Source: Verrucomicrobiota bacterium (lineage in GTDB: Bacteria; Verrucomicrobiota; Verrucomicrobiia; Opitutales; Opitutaceae). Taken from it: a stretch of 64,000 nt of DNA. The DNA lies in NCBI GenBank assembly GCA_963205455.1, contig CAUJJL010000205.1:1-64000 (forward strand), read 5' to 3'. Made by a program: the position numbers and the translations under genes. The notes beneath the pieces are model-generated. The model made no database searches and was not told the origin of the DNA. It saw only the letters and a program-made list of their open reading frames with translations. Shown here in pieces: positions 25,014-34,633 of this stretch; position 1 is the first letter of the stretch; the number at the start of each line of letters is the position of its first letter.

Positions 25014-26006
25014 ATGTCATCTCCCGCCCACCCTCCTTCGCCGGTTTCACCCTCGGTTGCAACAGCCTTCAGGCGGCGTGCAGGTGCTGGTCACGTGATG
25101 CGGTTCGATGAATTCGTCGACATGGCGCTCTACGACGTCGAAATCGGCTACTACCGCACGACCCGCAAGCGCGTCGGACGCGAGCCCGGAACCGATTTCC
25201 TCACTGCCAGCTCGATTGGACCGCTCTTCGGCCAACTCGTTGTGGCAGCGAGCGTTTCCCTGCTGGGACCGCTGAATCCCCGGACTACGACCTTTGTCGA
25301 AATCGGTGCAGAACCGGGTGCCAGTGTGCTAGACCCTGTCGATCACCCGTTCGAAGCCGTGCGCACCTTGAGACTTGGATCGCCTCTGGCCATCGCCGGG
25401 CAATGTATCGTTTTTTCCAACGAGTTGTTCGACGCACAGCCCTTCCGGCGGTTTCGTCGGAGGCGAGATGCGTGGCTGGAAATCGGTGTGAGACTGACGG
25501 ACGCCGGGCTTTCTGAGGTTGAGCTCGATGCCATCAGTGAACCCTGGCTCCCTGAAACGGCGGAGGAAGGCTACTGCTTCGATGCACCCTGGAGAGCGAC
25601 CGAACTGGCACGCGAAATTGCTCGCCAGCGGTGGTCCGGCCTCTTTCTGGCATTCGACTACGGCAAGTCTTTCGAGGAACTCGCCCACGCCACACCCCAG
25701 GGAACCGCTCGCGCCTACGTCGCGCATCGGCAATCCAATGACTTGCTTGCAGCGCCCGGAGAGCGGGATCTCACCTGCCACGTCTGCTGGGACTGGCTGA
25801 AAACTGCAATTGAACAAGAGGGATTTACCCGCGTTCTGGCGCAATCGCAGGAAAGTTTCTTCGTCCACCACGCAGGCGAGTCCCTTGCCCGGATGGTCGG
25901 TCCGGGCACCATGCTGCAGAGGACGGATAGGCTGGCTCTGATGCAACTCCTGCACCCGGGGAATATGGGCCAGAAATTTCAGGTGCTCCATGGCCTGCGC
26001 GCATGA
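25014..26006 (+). CDS. SAM-dependent methyltransferase, MidA/NDUFAF7 family
   Basis: The 330-residue protein shows the DUF185 pattern: MRFDEFVDMALYDVEIGYYRT near the N-terminus, TDFLTASSIGPLFGQLV, then VFSNELFDAQPFRRF and FDYGKSFEEL. The mitochondrial member methylates an arginine of complex I subunit NDUFS2; bacterial substrates are mostly unknown. The glycine motif reads EIGAEPGAS, which is less glycine-rich than usual, so SAM binding may be weaker or altered. The start at 25014 keeps the usual leader of about 28 residues before the conserved domain. It shares a 16-base divergent start region with the ctp gene. Confidence 0.82.
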   Translation: MSSPAHPPSPVSPSVATAFRRRAGAGHVMRFDEFVDMALYDVEIGYYRTTRKRVGREPGTDFLTASSIGPLFGQLVVAASVSLLGPLNPRTTTFVEIGAEPGASVLDPVDHPFEAVRTLRLGSPLAIAGQCIVFSNELFDAQPFRRFRRRRDAWLEIGVRLTDAGLSEVELDAISEPWLPETAEEGYCFDAPWRATELAREIARQRWSGLFLAFDYGKSFEELAHATPQGTARAYVAHRQSNDLLAAPGERDLTCHVCWDWLKTAIEQEGFTRVLAQSQESFFVHHAGESLARMVGPGTMLQRTDRLALMQLLHPGNMGQKFQVLHGLRA

Positions 26007-26075
26007 CAAAGACAAGAATGGCCTTGCACTGGAGTACCCGTCCCATTTTATCGTGACCCTTTAACCACTTCGAAT

Positions 26076-26306
26076 ATGGCCCGCATTTGCGCAATCACTG
26101 GTCGTCGTCCCACGAAAGGCTCTAGCATCAACCGTAAAGGTCAGAGCAAGAAAAGCGGGGGCATCGGCACCCACGTGACAAGCATCACGCCCCGCAAATT
26201 CCGCCCCAACCTGCAACGCATCCGCATTCGCACGGCAAATGGCGGAACGAAGCGTGTTTGGGTATCTGTCAAGGCCATCAAGGCCGGATTGGTCCAGAAG
26301 GTCTGA
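26076..26306 (+). CDS. rpmB: Large-subunit ribosomal protein bL28
   Basis: This 76-residue protein begins MARICAITGRRPTKGSSINR, which matches the bL28 N-terminus (usually xCxxTGKxPxxGN), and continues with TPRKFRPNLQRIRI and a C-terminal VSVKAIKAGLVQKV. It binds 23S rRNA in the large subunit. The usual bL28 cysteines are reduced to one (C5), so it is the zinc-independent form. It is monocistronic and ends at a strong terminator. No Shine-Dalgarno is visible. Confidence 0.95.
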   Translation: MARICAITGRRPTKGSSINRKGQSKKSGGIGTHVTSITPRKFRPNLQRIRIRTANGGTKRVWVSVKAIKAGLVQKV

Positions 26307-26332
26307 TCATCGCCAATCACCGCCTGTTTTGA

Positions 26333-26361
26333 AACCACGGCTCACGCGCCGTGGTTTTTTT
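26333..26361 (+). terminator. Intrinsic terminator of rpmB
   Basis: A perfect 9-bp stem (AACCACGGC 26333-26341 with GCCGTGGTT 26348-26356) closes a 6-base loop and is followed by a run of T residues (26355-26361). Confidence 0.92.
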
Positions 26362-26398
26362 GTTGTTCAACGCTGGAGCCTGGCGGGGCTCCGGCTCC

Positions 26399-27649
26399 TC
26401 AAATCGCGCGAAAAACCATCGCTGCGTTCTGTCCGCCAAAGCCGAGATTGTTGCTCAGTACCGTGCGGATCCGCGCCTCGCGGGCATGGTTCGGAACATA
26501 ATCGAGGTCACACTCAGGGTCCAATTCATGCAAATTGATGGTGGGAGGCATCAATCCGGTCTGAATCGCCTTCACGCACGCCACGCTTTCGATGCCCCCC
26601 GCCGCGCCCAGGAGGTGCCCGGTCATCGACTTGGTCGAGCTTACCGCCAGCCGCCGTGCATGCTCTCCGAATACGTGTTTGATCGCAAGGGTTTCAAACT
26701 TGTCATTGTACGGCGTACTCGTGCCGTGGGCATTGATGTAGTCGACCTCACCTGGGGCGATCTTCGCACTTGCGAGCGCCCGGCGCATCGCCATCGAGAG
26801 CCCCTTGCCTTCGGGATCGGGCTGCGTGATGTGGTACGCATCTGCCGTCGCCGCATACCCGAGCAGCTCGCAATGAATGCGTGCGCCACGCTTCAACGCA
26901 TGTGAGAGCGACTCAATCACGAGGACTCCAGCCCCCTCCCCCATGATGAATCCATCCCGCCCCATCGAAAATGGTCGGCTCGCAGTCTCCGGGTCGTCGT
27001 TGCGGGAACTCATTGCCTTCATCGAGCAGAAACTCGCATAGGCAAACGGAGTGATTGCCGCTTCAGCACCGCCGGCGACCATCACATCGGCATCACCGCG
27101 CCGTATCATGTGCATCGCTTCCCCAATGGCATGTGTCGCCGTGGCGCAGGCGGAAACCACTCCGAAGTTGGGTCCACGCGCACCGATCTCAATCGCAACC
27201 AGGCCCGAGCACATGTTTCCAATCAGCGCCGGGATCGTGAACGGGGAGACCTTCCTCGGCCCCCCCTCCATCAAGCGCTTGTGCTGGGTCTCAAAGGTCG
27301 CCATCCCGCCGATTCCAGAACCAATGAGTACGCCGACGCGGTCCGCATTGCTCTCGTCGACGGTCAGCGAGGCGTCCTGCACGGCCTGCTTCGCCGCGAC
27401 AAAACCAAAATGGGTGTAACGGTCGTTGCGACGCACCTCCTTCGGATCCATGTGCACCTCAGGCTCCCAATCGCGAACCTCCGCACCGATCTGGCTGGCG
27501 AAGTTGGAGGGATCAAACTGGGTGACACGATGAATGCCGCTCCGTCCCTCCACCAGGCTCGACCAGAAGGCCTCCACCTGGTGACCAAGGCCATGAACGA
27601 CACCGAGGCCGGTGACGACCACACGTTGCGAGGCTGAAGGGGAATCCAT
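26399..27649 (-). CDS. fabF: Beta-ketoacyl-ACP synthase II
   Basis: The start at 27649 (MDSPSASQRVVVTGLGVV) fits the family; the longer frame to 27736 crosses the acpP terminator. The 416-residue condensing enzyme has C168 (VVSACATATHAIGEA) and two histidines in NAHGTSTPYND and SMTGHLLGAAGG, the Cys-His-His triad of FabF/FabB. It elongates acyl-ACP with malonyl-ACP. It is the last gene of the minus-strand fatty-acid cluster, after acpP. The terminator at 27714-27747 between acpP and fabF probably sets a high acpP to fabF ratio. Confidence 0.95.
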   Translation of the reverse strand: MDSPSASQRVVVTGLGVVHGLGHQVEAFWSSLVEGRSGIHRVTQFDPSNFASQIGAEVRDWEPEVHMDPKEVRRNDRYTHFGFVAAKQAVQDASLTVDESNADRVGVLIGSGIGGMATFETQHKRLMEGGPRKVSPFTIPALIGNMCSGLVAIEIGARGPNFGVVSACATATHAIGEAMHMIRRGDADVMVAGGAEAAITPFAYASFCSMKAMSSRNDDPETASRPFSMGRDGFIMGEGAGVLVIESLSHALKRGARIHCELLGYAATADAYHITQPDPEGKGLSMAMRRALASAKIAPGEVDYINAHGTSTPYNDKFETLAIKHVFGEHARRLAVSSTKSMTGHLLGAAGGIESVACVKAIQTGLMPPTINLHELDPECDLDYVPNHAREARIRTVLSNNLGFGGQNAAMVFRAI

Positions 27650-27713
27650 AGACGCTCGAAGGGAAACGAGTGAGAGTCCCCAATTCAAGGCCGGGGTTGG
27701 CTCATCCTGAAAG

Positions 27714-27747
27714 CAAAAAAGCGCCCTCCCGGACATCGGGAGAGCGC
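27714..27747 (-). terminator. Terminator or attenuator between acpP and fabF
   Basis: On the minus strand an 11-bp stem (27747-27737 with 27731-27721, one G-U pair) closes a 5-base loop and runs into six T residues (27720-27715). It lies 21 bases after the acpP stop. Confidence 0.85.
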
Positions 27748-27767
27748 CTCAAAGGGACAGTGGGCTG

Positions 27768-28028
27768 TTACTTGCCCGCCTTCTTGTTGATATATTCAAT
27801 CACCTGGCCGACGGTCTGGAGTTTCTCCGCATCCGCCTCCGGGATCTCTCCCTTGATCTCATCCTTGAACTCTTCTTCAAACGCCATGATCAGCTCGACC
27901 GTGTCGAGGGAGTCCGCTCCGAGATCGTCGAGAAACGAGGCCTGAGGCGTGATCTGCTCCTCGTTAACATTGAGCTGGTTGACGATGATCTCTTTTACGC
28001 GTTGTTCGATGGTTTTTTGATCAGCCAT
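27768..28028 (-). CDS. acpP: Acyl carrier protein
   Basis: This 86-residue acidic protein has the phosphopantetheine site S40 in [11 protein letters not shown] and the helix pattern [31 protein letters not shown]. It carries the growing acyl chain. It sits between fabG (27 bases upstream) and fabF, the usual order in many bacteria, and is followed by a hairpin that should let it be made in excess over fabF. The C-terminal KKAGK is slightly longer and more basic than in E. coli AcpP. Confidence 0.97.
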   Translation of the reverse strand: MADQKTIEQRVKEIIVNQLNVNEEQITPQASFLDDLGADSLDTVELIMAFEEEFKDEIKGEIPEADAEKLQTVGQVIEYINKKAGK

Positions 28029-28055
28029 ATGGGTTAAATCGCAGGTTTGCAGGCT

Positions 28056-28796
28056 TCACATCGCCATGCCGCCGTCAACGGTAAAAACTTGGCCCGTTAC
28101 ATATCCAGCCTCTTCCGAGGCAAGAAAAGCCGCCATGTGTGCAATGTCCGCCACTTCGCCGAACCGCTGCATCGGGATCAGTTGCTGAGCGGCCTTCTGA
28201 ACGTCCTCGGAAAGCGTGGCCGTCATGTCGGTCTTGATGAAACCAGGCGCAACCACATTGGCGGTCACGGATCGCCTGGCGAACTCCTTGGCGACCGATT
28301 TCGTAAACGAGATCATCCCTCCCTTGGCCGCCGCATAGTTGGCCTGGCCGGCATTGCCCACCAGGCCCACAACCGAGGCAATATTGACGATGCGTCCGTA
28401 ACGCGCCCGGCACATCGGCCAGCCGATCGCCTTCGTCCAGTGAAAACAACTGGTGAGGTTGGTCTGAATGACGAGATTCCAATCCTCCTCGGACATGCGC
28501 GCGAGCAGCCCATCGCGGGTGATGCCGGCGTTGTTCACCAGGATATCGATCTTCCCGAACTCCTTGAGCAGGGTCTCCGCTGCCGCGGAAATGGCAGCGC
28601 CGTCGGAGACATCCACCGCCATCGCCCGGGCCTTGCCGCCCGCCGCCGTTATGGCGGCCGCAACCGCCCCGCATGAGGACTCCGATTTGGAGACGCAGAT
28701 GACGCTGACGCCATTGGCGGCCAGCACCTCGGCAATACCTTTTCCGATGCCTCTGCCTGCGCCGGTCACAATCGCTGTTCTTTCCTTGAAGGTCAT
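28056..28796 (-). CDS. fabG: 3-oxoacyl-ACP reductase
   Basis: The 246-residue short-chain dehydrogenase has the NADPH site TGAGRGIGKG, NNAG and the catalytic Ser-Tyr-Lys set (NIASVVG, then YAAAKGG), followed by VAPGFIKTDMTATL and the C-terminal VTGQVFTVDGGMAM that characterises FabG. It reduces 3-oxoacyl-ACP in chain elongation. The next gene, acpP, follows after 27 bases; a flavoprotein reductase gene lies 18 bases upstream on the same strand, so four genes may form one transcript. Confidence 0.94.
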   Translation of the reverse strand: MTFKERTAIVTGAGRGIGKGIAEVLAANGVSVICVSKSESSCGAVAAAITAAGGKARAMAVDVSDGAAISAAAETLLKEFGKIDILVNNAGITRDGLLARMSEEDWNLVIQTNLTSCFHWTKAIGWPMCRARYGRIVNIASVVGLVGNAGQANYAAAKGGMISFTKSVAKEFARRSVTANVVAPGFIKTDMTATLSEDVQKAAQQLIPMQRFGEVADIAHMAAFLASEEAGYVTGQVFTVDGGMAM

Positions 28797-28814
28797 GTTC
28801 TTGTATTGAAATTC

Positions 28815-29981
28815 CTAATACACGTCGCGCTGATACCTCTTGTCCTTTTTCATCTGCTTCACGTACTCCGCGGCACCCTCGAGGGTCATGCCTCCCTTGT
28901 CGGCGATGATCGAATGGAGCATCTGGTCCACATCCTTCGCCATGCGTTTGGCGTCTCCGCAGACGTAGAAATGTGCCCCTGCTTCGATCCATGCCCACAG
29001 TTCCGACGCATTCTCACGCATGCGATCCTGGACATAGATTTTTGTAGCCTGATCCCGAGACCAGGCCAGGTCCAGACGGTGAAGTTGCTTTCGATCCTTC
29101 CACCCCTGCCACTCCTCCTCATAGAGGAAATCCGTGGCCGCATGCTGATCGCCAAAGAAGATCCAGTTCCTCCCCGCCCCCTTCTCCGCAGACCGGTCCT
29201 GCACAAACGCACGGAAAGGTGCTATGCCTGTCCCAGGCCCGACCATGATGCAATCCTTGGAATGATCTTCGGGAGGGCGGAAATGTGAATGGGAAATGAA
29301 CACAGGAATTTCTGTTCGGCCGACCTGCACACGATCCGCCAGAAAGGTGGTGCACACACCGTGGCGTTCCCTGCGATTGGATTCATAGCGCACGACCGCG
29401 ACAGTCAGATGGATTTCGGTGGGATGAATCTTCGGAGAGGACGCAATCGAATACAGGCGCGGCATCAGCCTGCGAAGCTGCTCCACCAGTTCCTGCGGGG
29501 AAAGGTGCGCGCTGGGAAACTCAATCAGGAGGTCTATGAATTCGCGCTCCGCGAGAAAGGCCGCAAGTACCTCCTTCGACTCGGGCGCAAGCAGCCCTCC
29601 CAACCTCGCCCGTTCGTCCGCGTTTGTGGCCTTGCCGTGCAGGACTTCCACAATCTTTCTCGTTGGATCCGAGAGCGAGAGTCTCGCATGTAATGCCTCG
29701 CGCAATGGCATCGGCTCCGTGGCTTTCGGGAGCATGATGGGCTCTTCACCCGTCGCTCCCAGTGCCTTCAGTATCGCCTCCACTTCCGACGGGCGGTTCA
29801 TGGGGTAAATGCCGAGGGAGTCCCCCGCCTTGTAATGCAGGCCACTGCCAGCGAGGCTGACGACAAAATGGCGCGTTTCCTTGGAGGATCCGGGGCGGCT
29901 CAGGAGTCTGTTCTCCGTGATCCGTGCAGGAAACGGATGATCCTTGTTGTACGTGGAAGAGGCGACGGCGGATGCGGACAT
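28815..29981 (-). CDS. CysJ-like FAD/NADPH reductase without flavodoxin domain
   Basis: The 388-residue protein matches the FAD- and NADPH-binding modules of sulfite reductase flavoprotein and related diflavin reductases: RLYSIASS (FAD), [25 protein letters not shown] (NADP) and the C-terminal [14 protein letters not shown], ending in RYQRDVY with the aromatic residue that stacks on FAD. The N-terminal flavodoxin (FMN) domain of CysJ is absent, so electrons must go to a separate flavodoxin or ferredoxin, or to another acceptor. It lies 18 bases before fabG, in an unusual position. The physiological partner is unknown. Confidence 0.88.
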   Translation of the reverse strand: MSASAVASSTYNKDHPFPARITENRLLSRPGSSKETRHFVVSLAGSGLHYKAGDSLGIYPMNRPSEVEAILKALGATGEEPIMLPKATEPMPLREALHARLSLSDPTRKIVEVLHGKATNADERARLGGLLAPESKEVLAAFLAEREFIDLLIEFPSAHLSPQELVEQLRRLMPRLYSIASSPKIHPTEIHLTVAVVRYESNRRERHGVCTTFLADRVQVGRTEIPVFISHSHFRPPEDHSKDCIMVGPGTGIAPFRAFVQDRSAEKGAGRNWIFFGDQHAATDFLYEEEWQGWKDRKQLHRLDLAWSRDQATKIYVQDRMRENASELWAWIEAGAHFYVCGDAKRMAKDVDQMLHSIIADKGGMTLEGAAEYVKQMKKDKRYQRDVY

Positions 29982-30105
29982 GCGCGCATACAGTCAGTTC
30001 GCGGCGGGTTGGGCGCGCAAGGCCCAATTTTGGCCCCCAACCGGCACCCAGCCCCCCCGAGCGTCATTGACAAATGGCTTCACGTGCCCGTCGTTTCGCA
30101 CGCAA

Positions 30106-31209
30106 ATGTCAATCAGGTCCGGTGAACGCATCCTTGTCGCCCTTTCCGGAGGCGTCGACAGCTCCGTTGCTGCCCTCCTGCTGAAGCAGCAGGGCCACGA
30201 CGTGGTCGGTGCCTACATGAAGAACTGGATCAATGAGGACAACATTGTCGGGGACTGCCCATGGCAGCAGGATATTGCCGATGCACGCTCGGTCGCCGAT
30301 CGGATCGGCATTGAGTTTCACGTGATCAACCTCATGCGCGACTACCGGGAGCGGGTGGTAAACTACCTGCTCGACGGATATTCGCGTGGCCTGACGCCGA
30401 ATCCCGACGTCATGTGCAACCGGGAAATCAAGTTCGGCATTTTCCTGTCGTGGGCGAGGGAGCACGGTTTTTCCGCAGTGGCCACAGGTCACTACGCGCA
30501 ACGGATTGCCCTCGATATCCCTTCTGCTTCCGGCGAACAATTTGCCCTCGTTGAAGGAGCCGACCCGAACAAGGATCAGTCCTATTTTCTGGCACTGCTG
30601 AATCAGGAGCAGGTCCGCGCTGCGCGATTTCCCATTGGTCATCTTCTCAAATCCGAACTCCGGGCATTGGCGCGCGATGCGGGATTCGTGACAGCCGACA
30701 AGAAGGACAGCCAGGGCATCTGTTTCATCGGAGAAGTGAAAATGCAGGACTTCCTGCGGGCTTATGTTCCGGAAAAACCCGGCCCCATTCTGCGTGCCTC
30801 GGATGAACGGAAACTCGGCACGCACAAGGGGCTCCACTACTACACCCTTGGCCAACGCAAGGGCATTGGTGTGCCCTCCAATACGGACCATCAAGCCTAC
30901 GTTGTAGTAGGTAAACGCTCCTCGGACAACGCCCTGCTGGTGTCCTTTGATTCGCCATCCGCGCTCGGGCTGTTCCAAACCGAGTGCCGGGTTCACTCGC
31001 TTCAATGGAATACCGCCGCACCGGGTGCATCCATTGCGCTCGAAGGACGCGTGCGCTACAGGGATCCCAGGGTCTCGCTCGATTTCATCCCGGAAGGCAA
31101 TGACGCAGCACTCGTGCGTTTTCACACCCCCCAGCGCGCACTGGCGAGCGGGCAGGTCCTGGCACTCTACGACGGCCCTCGCCTGCTTGGCGGCGGTATC
31201 TATGTGTAG
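30106..31209 (+). CDS. mnmA: tRNA-specific 2-thiouridylase MnmA
   Basis: The ATG at 30106 gives a 367-residue protein; the frame further upstream overlaps the divergent reductase gene. The ATP pyrophosphatase P-loop is SGGVDSS (14-20). The two catalytic cysteines are C104 ([12 protein letters not shown]) and C206 (SQGICFIGE). TGHYA and [11 protein letters not shown] are further family motifs. It thiolates U34 of tRNA for Glu, Gln and Lys. The divergent reductase start is 124 bases away. A tricorn protease gene follows. Confidence 0.96.
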   Translation: MSIRSGERILVALSGGVDSSVAALLLKQQGHDVVGAYMKNWINEDNIVGDCPWQQDIADARSVADRIGIEFHVINLMRDYRERVVNYLLDGYSRGLTPNPDVMCNREIKFGIFLSWAREHGFSAVATGHYAQRIALDIPSASGEQFALVEGADPNKDQSYFLALLNQEQVRAARFPIGHLLKSELRALARDAGFVTADKKDSQGICFIGEVKMQDFLRAYVPEKPGPILRASDERKLGTHKGLHYYTLGQRKGIGVPSNTDHQAYVVVGKRSSDNALLVSFDSPSALGLFQTECRVHSLQWNTAAPGASIALEGRVRYRDPRVSLDFIPEGNDAALVRFHTPQRALASGQVLALYDGPRLLGGGIYV

Positions 31210-31252
31210 CCATTGATCCCCTTTTCACTGGCGCATGCCTCCTCTCACGGGT

Positions 31253-31257
31253 AGGAG
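31253..31257 (+). promoter_or_regulatory. Ribosome binding site deciding the tricorn start
   Basis: AGGAG lies 7 bases before the ATG at 31265, which is the first of two tandem ATGs. It supports 31265 over the in-frame ATG at 31235 and places the signal peptide at the very N-terminus. Confidence 0.7.
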
Positions 31258-31264
31258 CTTGGCG

Positions 31265-34200
31265 ATGATGAATCGGCTATCTCTTGTTTCTTTCTTCGCC
31301 CTCACACTCGCCACACTGCACGCAGCTCCGCCCCAGTTGACAGAAACGAGGCTGCTGCGTTTCCCCACCACCAATGGTGAGCAGATTGTGTTTTCCTACG
31401 CAGGTCAGCTCTACACGGTCGGCATGGCAGGAGGTACGGCGAGAAGGCTGACTGATGGCCCAGGCTACGCGATCTTCCCACGCTTCTCCAACGACGGTCG
31501 TCAGCTCGCATTCACCGCACAATACGACGGCAACACTGAAGTCTACGTCATGCCCTCCACCGGCGGGGTACCCCAGCGCCTCACCTATTCCGCCACACTT
31601 TCGCGCGACGACCTCGCCGACCGCATGGGACCAAACAACATCGTGATGACGTGGAAGAACAAATCTTCGGAGGTAGTCTTTCGCTCACGCTGGCGTTCCT
31701 TCAATCCCTTCATCGGGGAACTCTTCTCGGTCAAGCTAGACGCCGACATTCCCACTCAGCTTCCGGTTCCGCGCGGGGGTTTCGTCTCCTTCTCACCGGA
31801 TGACAGAAAAATCGCCTACAACCGCGTCTTCCGCGAATTTCGCACCTGGAAGAACTACAGGGGGGGCATGGCCGACGACATCTGGATCTACGACCTCAAG
31901 TCGGGCGAGATCGAGAACATCACCCAGAACGAGGCCCAGGACCTGTTCCCCATGTGGGCGCCCAACGGAAAGATCTACTTCGTTTCAGAGCGAACCGGAC
32001 GCGGAAATATCTTTGCGTACGAGATCAGCACCAGGAAAACCACGCAGATCACCCGCTTCACCGATTACGATGTGAAGTTCCCTTCGCTCGGCCGGGGTGG
32101 CATTGCTTTCGAACAGGCGGGGCGCATCTGGCTCCTGGATCTCACGAATGAACGCGTCACACCCGTGCCCATTCTCATCAAGGAGGATTTTGTCGGCGCC
32201 CGCGACAGCCAGATCAGTGTCGCTCGGATGCTTCAGGATGTCGACCTCTCGCCTGATGCGCAACGGCTAGCCGTCACTGCCCGCGGGGACATCTTTACAG
32301 CGCCAGCCAAGAACGGCCCCACGCGCAACCTCTCCCAAACATCAGGCGTTCATGAACGTGGTGCGGCTTGGTCACCTGACGGCAAGTGGATCGCCTATGT
32401 CTCGGACGCAACCGGTGAAACGGAACTCTACATCCGTCCCCAGGATGGAAGCGGTTCACCCACTCAATTGACCAACGGCGCCGACACCTATTACTACAAC
32501 CCAAGCTGGTCACCCGACTCCCGGAAGCTTGCCTGGTCCGATCGAAAACAACGGCTCCGCTCAGTGGATATCGAAACCAAGGTGGTCACTCTGGTTGCCG
32601 AAAATCCCGATGTGCCAATCCGGGATTTCAAGTGGTCTCCGGATTCGAAATGGATCGCCTGGACGCGCTCGACGCGATCCCACATCAGCCAGATCATGCT
32701 CAGCAACCTGACCGATGGCAGCGCGCTGGAGGCAACGGATGCCTGGTTCGATGCCAATTCCCCTGAGTTCTCCTCAGACGGAAAGTGGCTCGCCTTTGCC
32801 TCATCCCGCGATTTCAACCCCGTGTATTCCGCCACCGAGTGGAATCACGCGTACATGAACATGGAGCGCGTTTACCTGCTGGCACTGGCCAAATCCACCC
32901 TCTCGCCTTTTGCGCCCAGGAGTGATGAGGTGGCCATCGCCACCCAGGGGGAAAAGCCGGCAGCGGAATCGTCCGCGAAATCGAATGCTGACAAATCCAG
33001 CAACGGGAAAACGCCCGCCGACGGAGGCGAAGGCAGGAAGGATCCGCCCGCCCTTGTCATTGACGTCGACGGGCTGAAGCAGCGGGTCATCGGACTGCCG
33101 GTCCAGCCGTCAAACTACGGATCGATCCGCATCGTGGGAGACAAGGTCTACTACCGCCGAGTCCCATCCGGCCCTGTCACAGGCGGAGGCGGTGGAGAGG
33201 GCTTTGGCGCCGGCAGCCGCTCACGCGGCGTTGTTGCAATGTATAACCTGAAGGACCGCAAGGAAACCGAACTCGGTAATGCCGATGTTTTCGCCATCAG
33301 CCGTAACGAGAAAAAAATGCTCCTCCGCGTCGGACAGGACTGGTCGTTGATCGACACGCCGTCCGGCAAGTGGGATCTCAAGCCCGACAACCGGATCGAT
33401 TTCAGCGGGCTCGAAGTGAAGCTGGATCGCCACGCGGAATGGTCCCAGATCTTCAACGAGAGTTGGCGACAGATGCGCGACTTTTTCTACGCACCCAACA
33501 TGCACGGGGTCGATTGGTCGGCACAGCGCGAGAAGTACGGCGCCCTGCTGCCCTACGTCTCCACGCGGAACGATCTGACCTACATCATTGGAGAAATGAT
33601 TTCCGAACTCCACGTGGGCCACGCCTACGTCGGCGGTGGCGACCGAACCGAGGCTCCGCGCAAGCCCACCGGCCTTCTCGGCGCCCAGATATCACGCGAC
33701 GGAGAGAGCCGCGCCTATCGTATCGATCACATCCTTCCCGGTGAGAACTGGCAGACTTCCACCCGGTCCCCACTCACGGAAATGGGCGTCAATGTCAACG
33801 AGGGTGACTACATCCTCGCCGTCAACGGACAGCCCACCCGGGAGATGTCCAACCTCTACGCCGCCCTCACAGGCACCGTCGGCAAACAAGTCGTACTCCG
33901 CGTAAACGAGTTGCCATCGGATGAGGGCGCGCGCGACGTCACGGTCGTTCCCATCGCCGATGAGGCCCCGCTCTATTACGAAAGCTGGGTTCAGAAGAAC
34001 ATCGCCCAAGCCACAGAAAGGAGCAACGGCAAGGTTGGCTACCTGCACATCCCGGACATGGGTGTCGAGGGGCTCAATGAATTTGTGCGGCGTTTCTATC
34101 CGCAGTTGCGACGCGAGGCGCTGATCGTCGATGTCCGCGGAAACGGAGGTGGAAATGTCTCACCGATGATCGCGGAAAGACTCAACCGCGAACTGGTCAT

Positions 34201-34633
34201 GATCAACATCTCCCGAAATGGCAGCCCCTCGCCCAATCCGCCGGACCAACTTGTCGGGCCCAAGGTCACACTGATGAACGAATACTCAGCGTCGGATGGT
34301 GATATTTTCCCCTTCCGCTTCCGCAGCATGGGCATTGGCAAACTGATCGGCAAACGTTCATGGGGCGGCGTTGTCGGGATCAGCGGATCACTTCCCTTCG
34401 TCGACAATGGCACACTCATGCGCCCTGAGTTCGCCCCGTATTCCAAAGACGGAAAGACTTGGATCATTGAAGGACACGGCGTCGATCCCGACATCGTTGT
34501 CGACAATGATCCAGCCCGAGAATTCAAGGGGGAGGATCAACAATTGGACAAGGCCATTGACGTCATCCTCGAAGAACTCAGGTCAAAGCCCCAGGCGCTC
34601 CCGCAACCGCCGCCGTTCCCTGTCAAGAATTGA
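31265..34633 (+). CDS. Tricorn-like protease (S41B family), secreted
   Basis: The 1122-residue protein begins with a signal peptide (MMNRLSLVSFFALTLATLHA). Two beta-propellers follow, built from repeats such as YAIFPRFSNDGRQLAFTA and GAAWSPDGKWIAYVSD (about 25-560). A Ser/Lys/Asp linker (about 570-605), a helical C1 domain (NESWRQMRDFFYAPNMHGVDW), a histidine-bearing ELHVGHAYVGGGD segment, a PDZ domain (about 820-905) and the S41 catalytic core complete it. The core has VRGNGGGN and the nucleophile motif NEYSASDGDIF. Tricorn proteases degrade peptides released by larger proteases; bacterial forms are often periplasmic. The end overlaps hisC by 11 bases, tail to tail. Confidence 0.9.
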   Translation: MMNRLSLVSFFALTLATLHAAPPQLTETRLLRFPTTNGEQIVFSYAGQLYTVGMAGGTARRLTDGPGYAIFPRFSNDGRQLAFTAQYDGNTEVYVMPSTGGVPQRLTYSATLSRDDLADRMGPNNIVMTWKNKSSEVVFRSRWRSFNPFIGELFSVKLDADIPTQLPVPRGGFVSFSPDDRKIAYNRVFREFRTWKNYRGGMADDIWIYDLKSGEIENITQNEAQDLFPMWAPNGKIYFVSERTGRGNIFAYEISTRKTTQITRFTDYDVKFPSLGRGGIAFEQAGRIWLLDLTNERVTPVPILIKEDFVGARDSQISVARMLQDVDLSPDAQRLAVTARGDIFTAPAKNGPTRNLSQTSGVHERGAAWSPDGKWIAYVSDATGETELYIRPQDGSGSPTQLTNGADTYYYNPSWSPDSRKLAWSDRKQRLRSVDIETKVVTLVAENPDVPIRDFKWSPDSKWIAWTRSTRSHISQIMLSNLTDGSALEATDAWFDANSPEFSSDGKWLAFASSRDFNPVYSATEWNHAYMNMERVYLLALAKSTLSPFAPRSDEVAIATQGEKPAAESSAKSNADKSSNGKTPADGGEGRKDPPALVIDVDGLKQRVIGLPVQPSNYGSIRIVGDKVYYRRVPSGPVTGGGGGEGFGAGSRSRGVVAMYNLKDRKETELGNADVFAISRNEKKMLLRVGQDWSLIDTPSGKWDLKPDNRIDFSGLEVKLDRHAEWSQIFNESWRQMRDFFYAPNMHGVDWSAQREKYGALLPYVSTRNDLTYIIGEMISELHVGHAYVGGGDRTEAPRKPTGLLGAQISRDGESRAYRIDHILPGENWQTSTRSPLTEMGVNVNEGDYILAVNGQPTREMSNLYAALTGTVGKQVVLRVNELPSDEGARDVTVVPIADEAPLYYESWVQKNIAQATERSNGKVGYLHIPDMGVEGLNEFVRRFYPQLRREALIVDVRGNGGGNVSPMIAERLNRELVMINISRNGSPSPNPPDQLVGPKVTLMNEYSASDGDIFPFRFRSMGIGKLIGKRSWGGVVGISGSLPFVDNGTLMRPEFAPYSKDGKTWIIEGHGVDPDIVVDNDPAREFKGEDQQLDKAIDVILEELRSKPQALPQPPPFPVKN

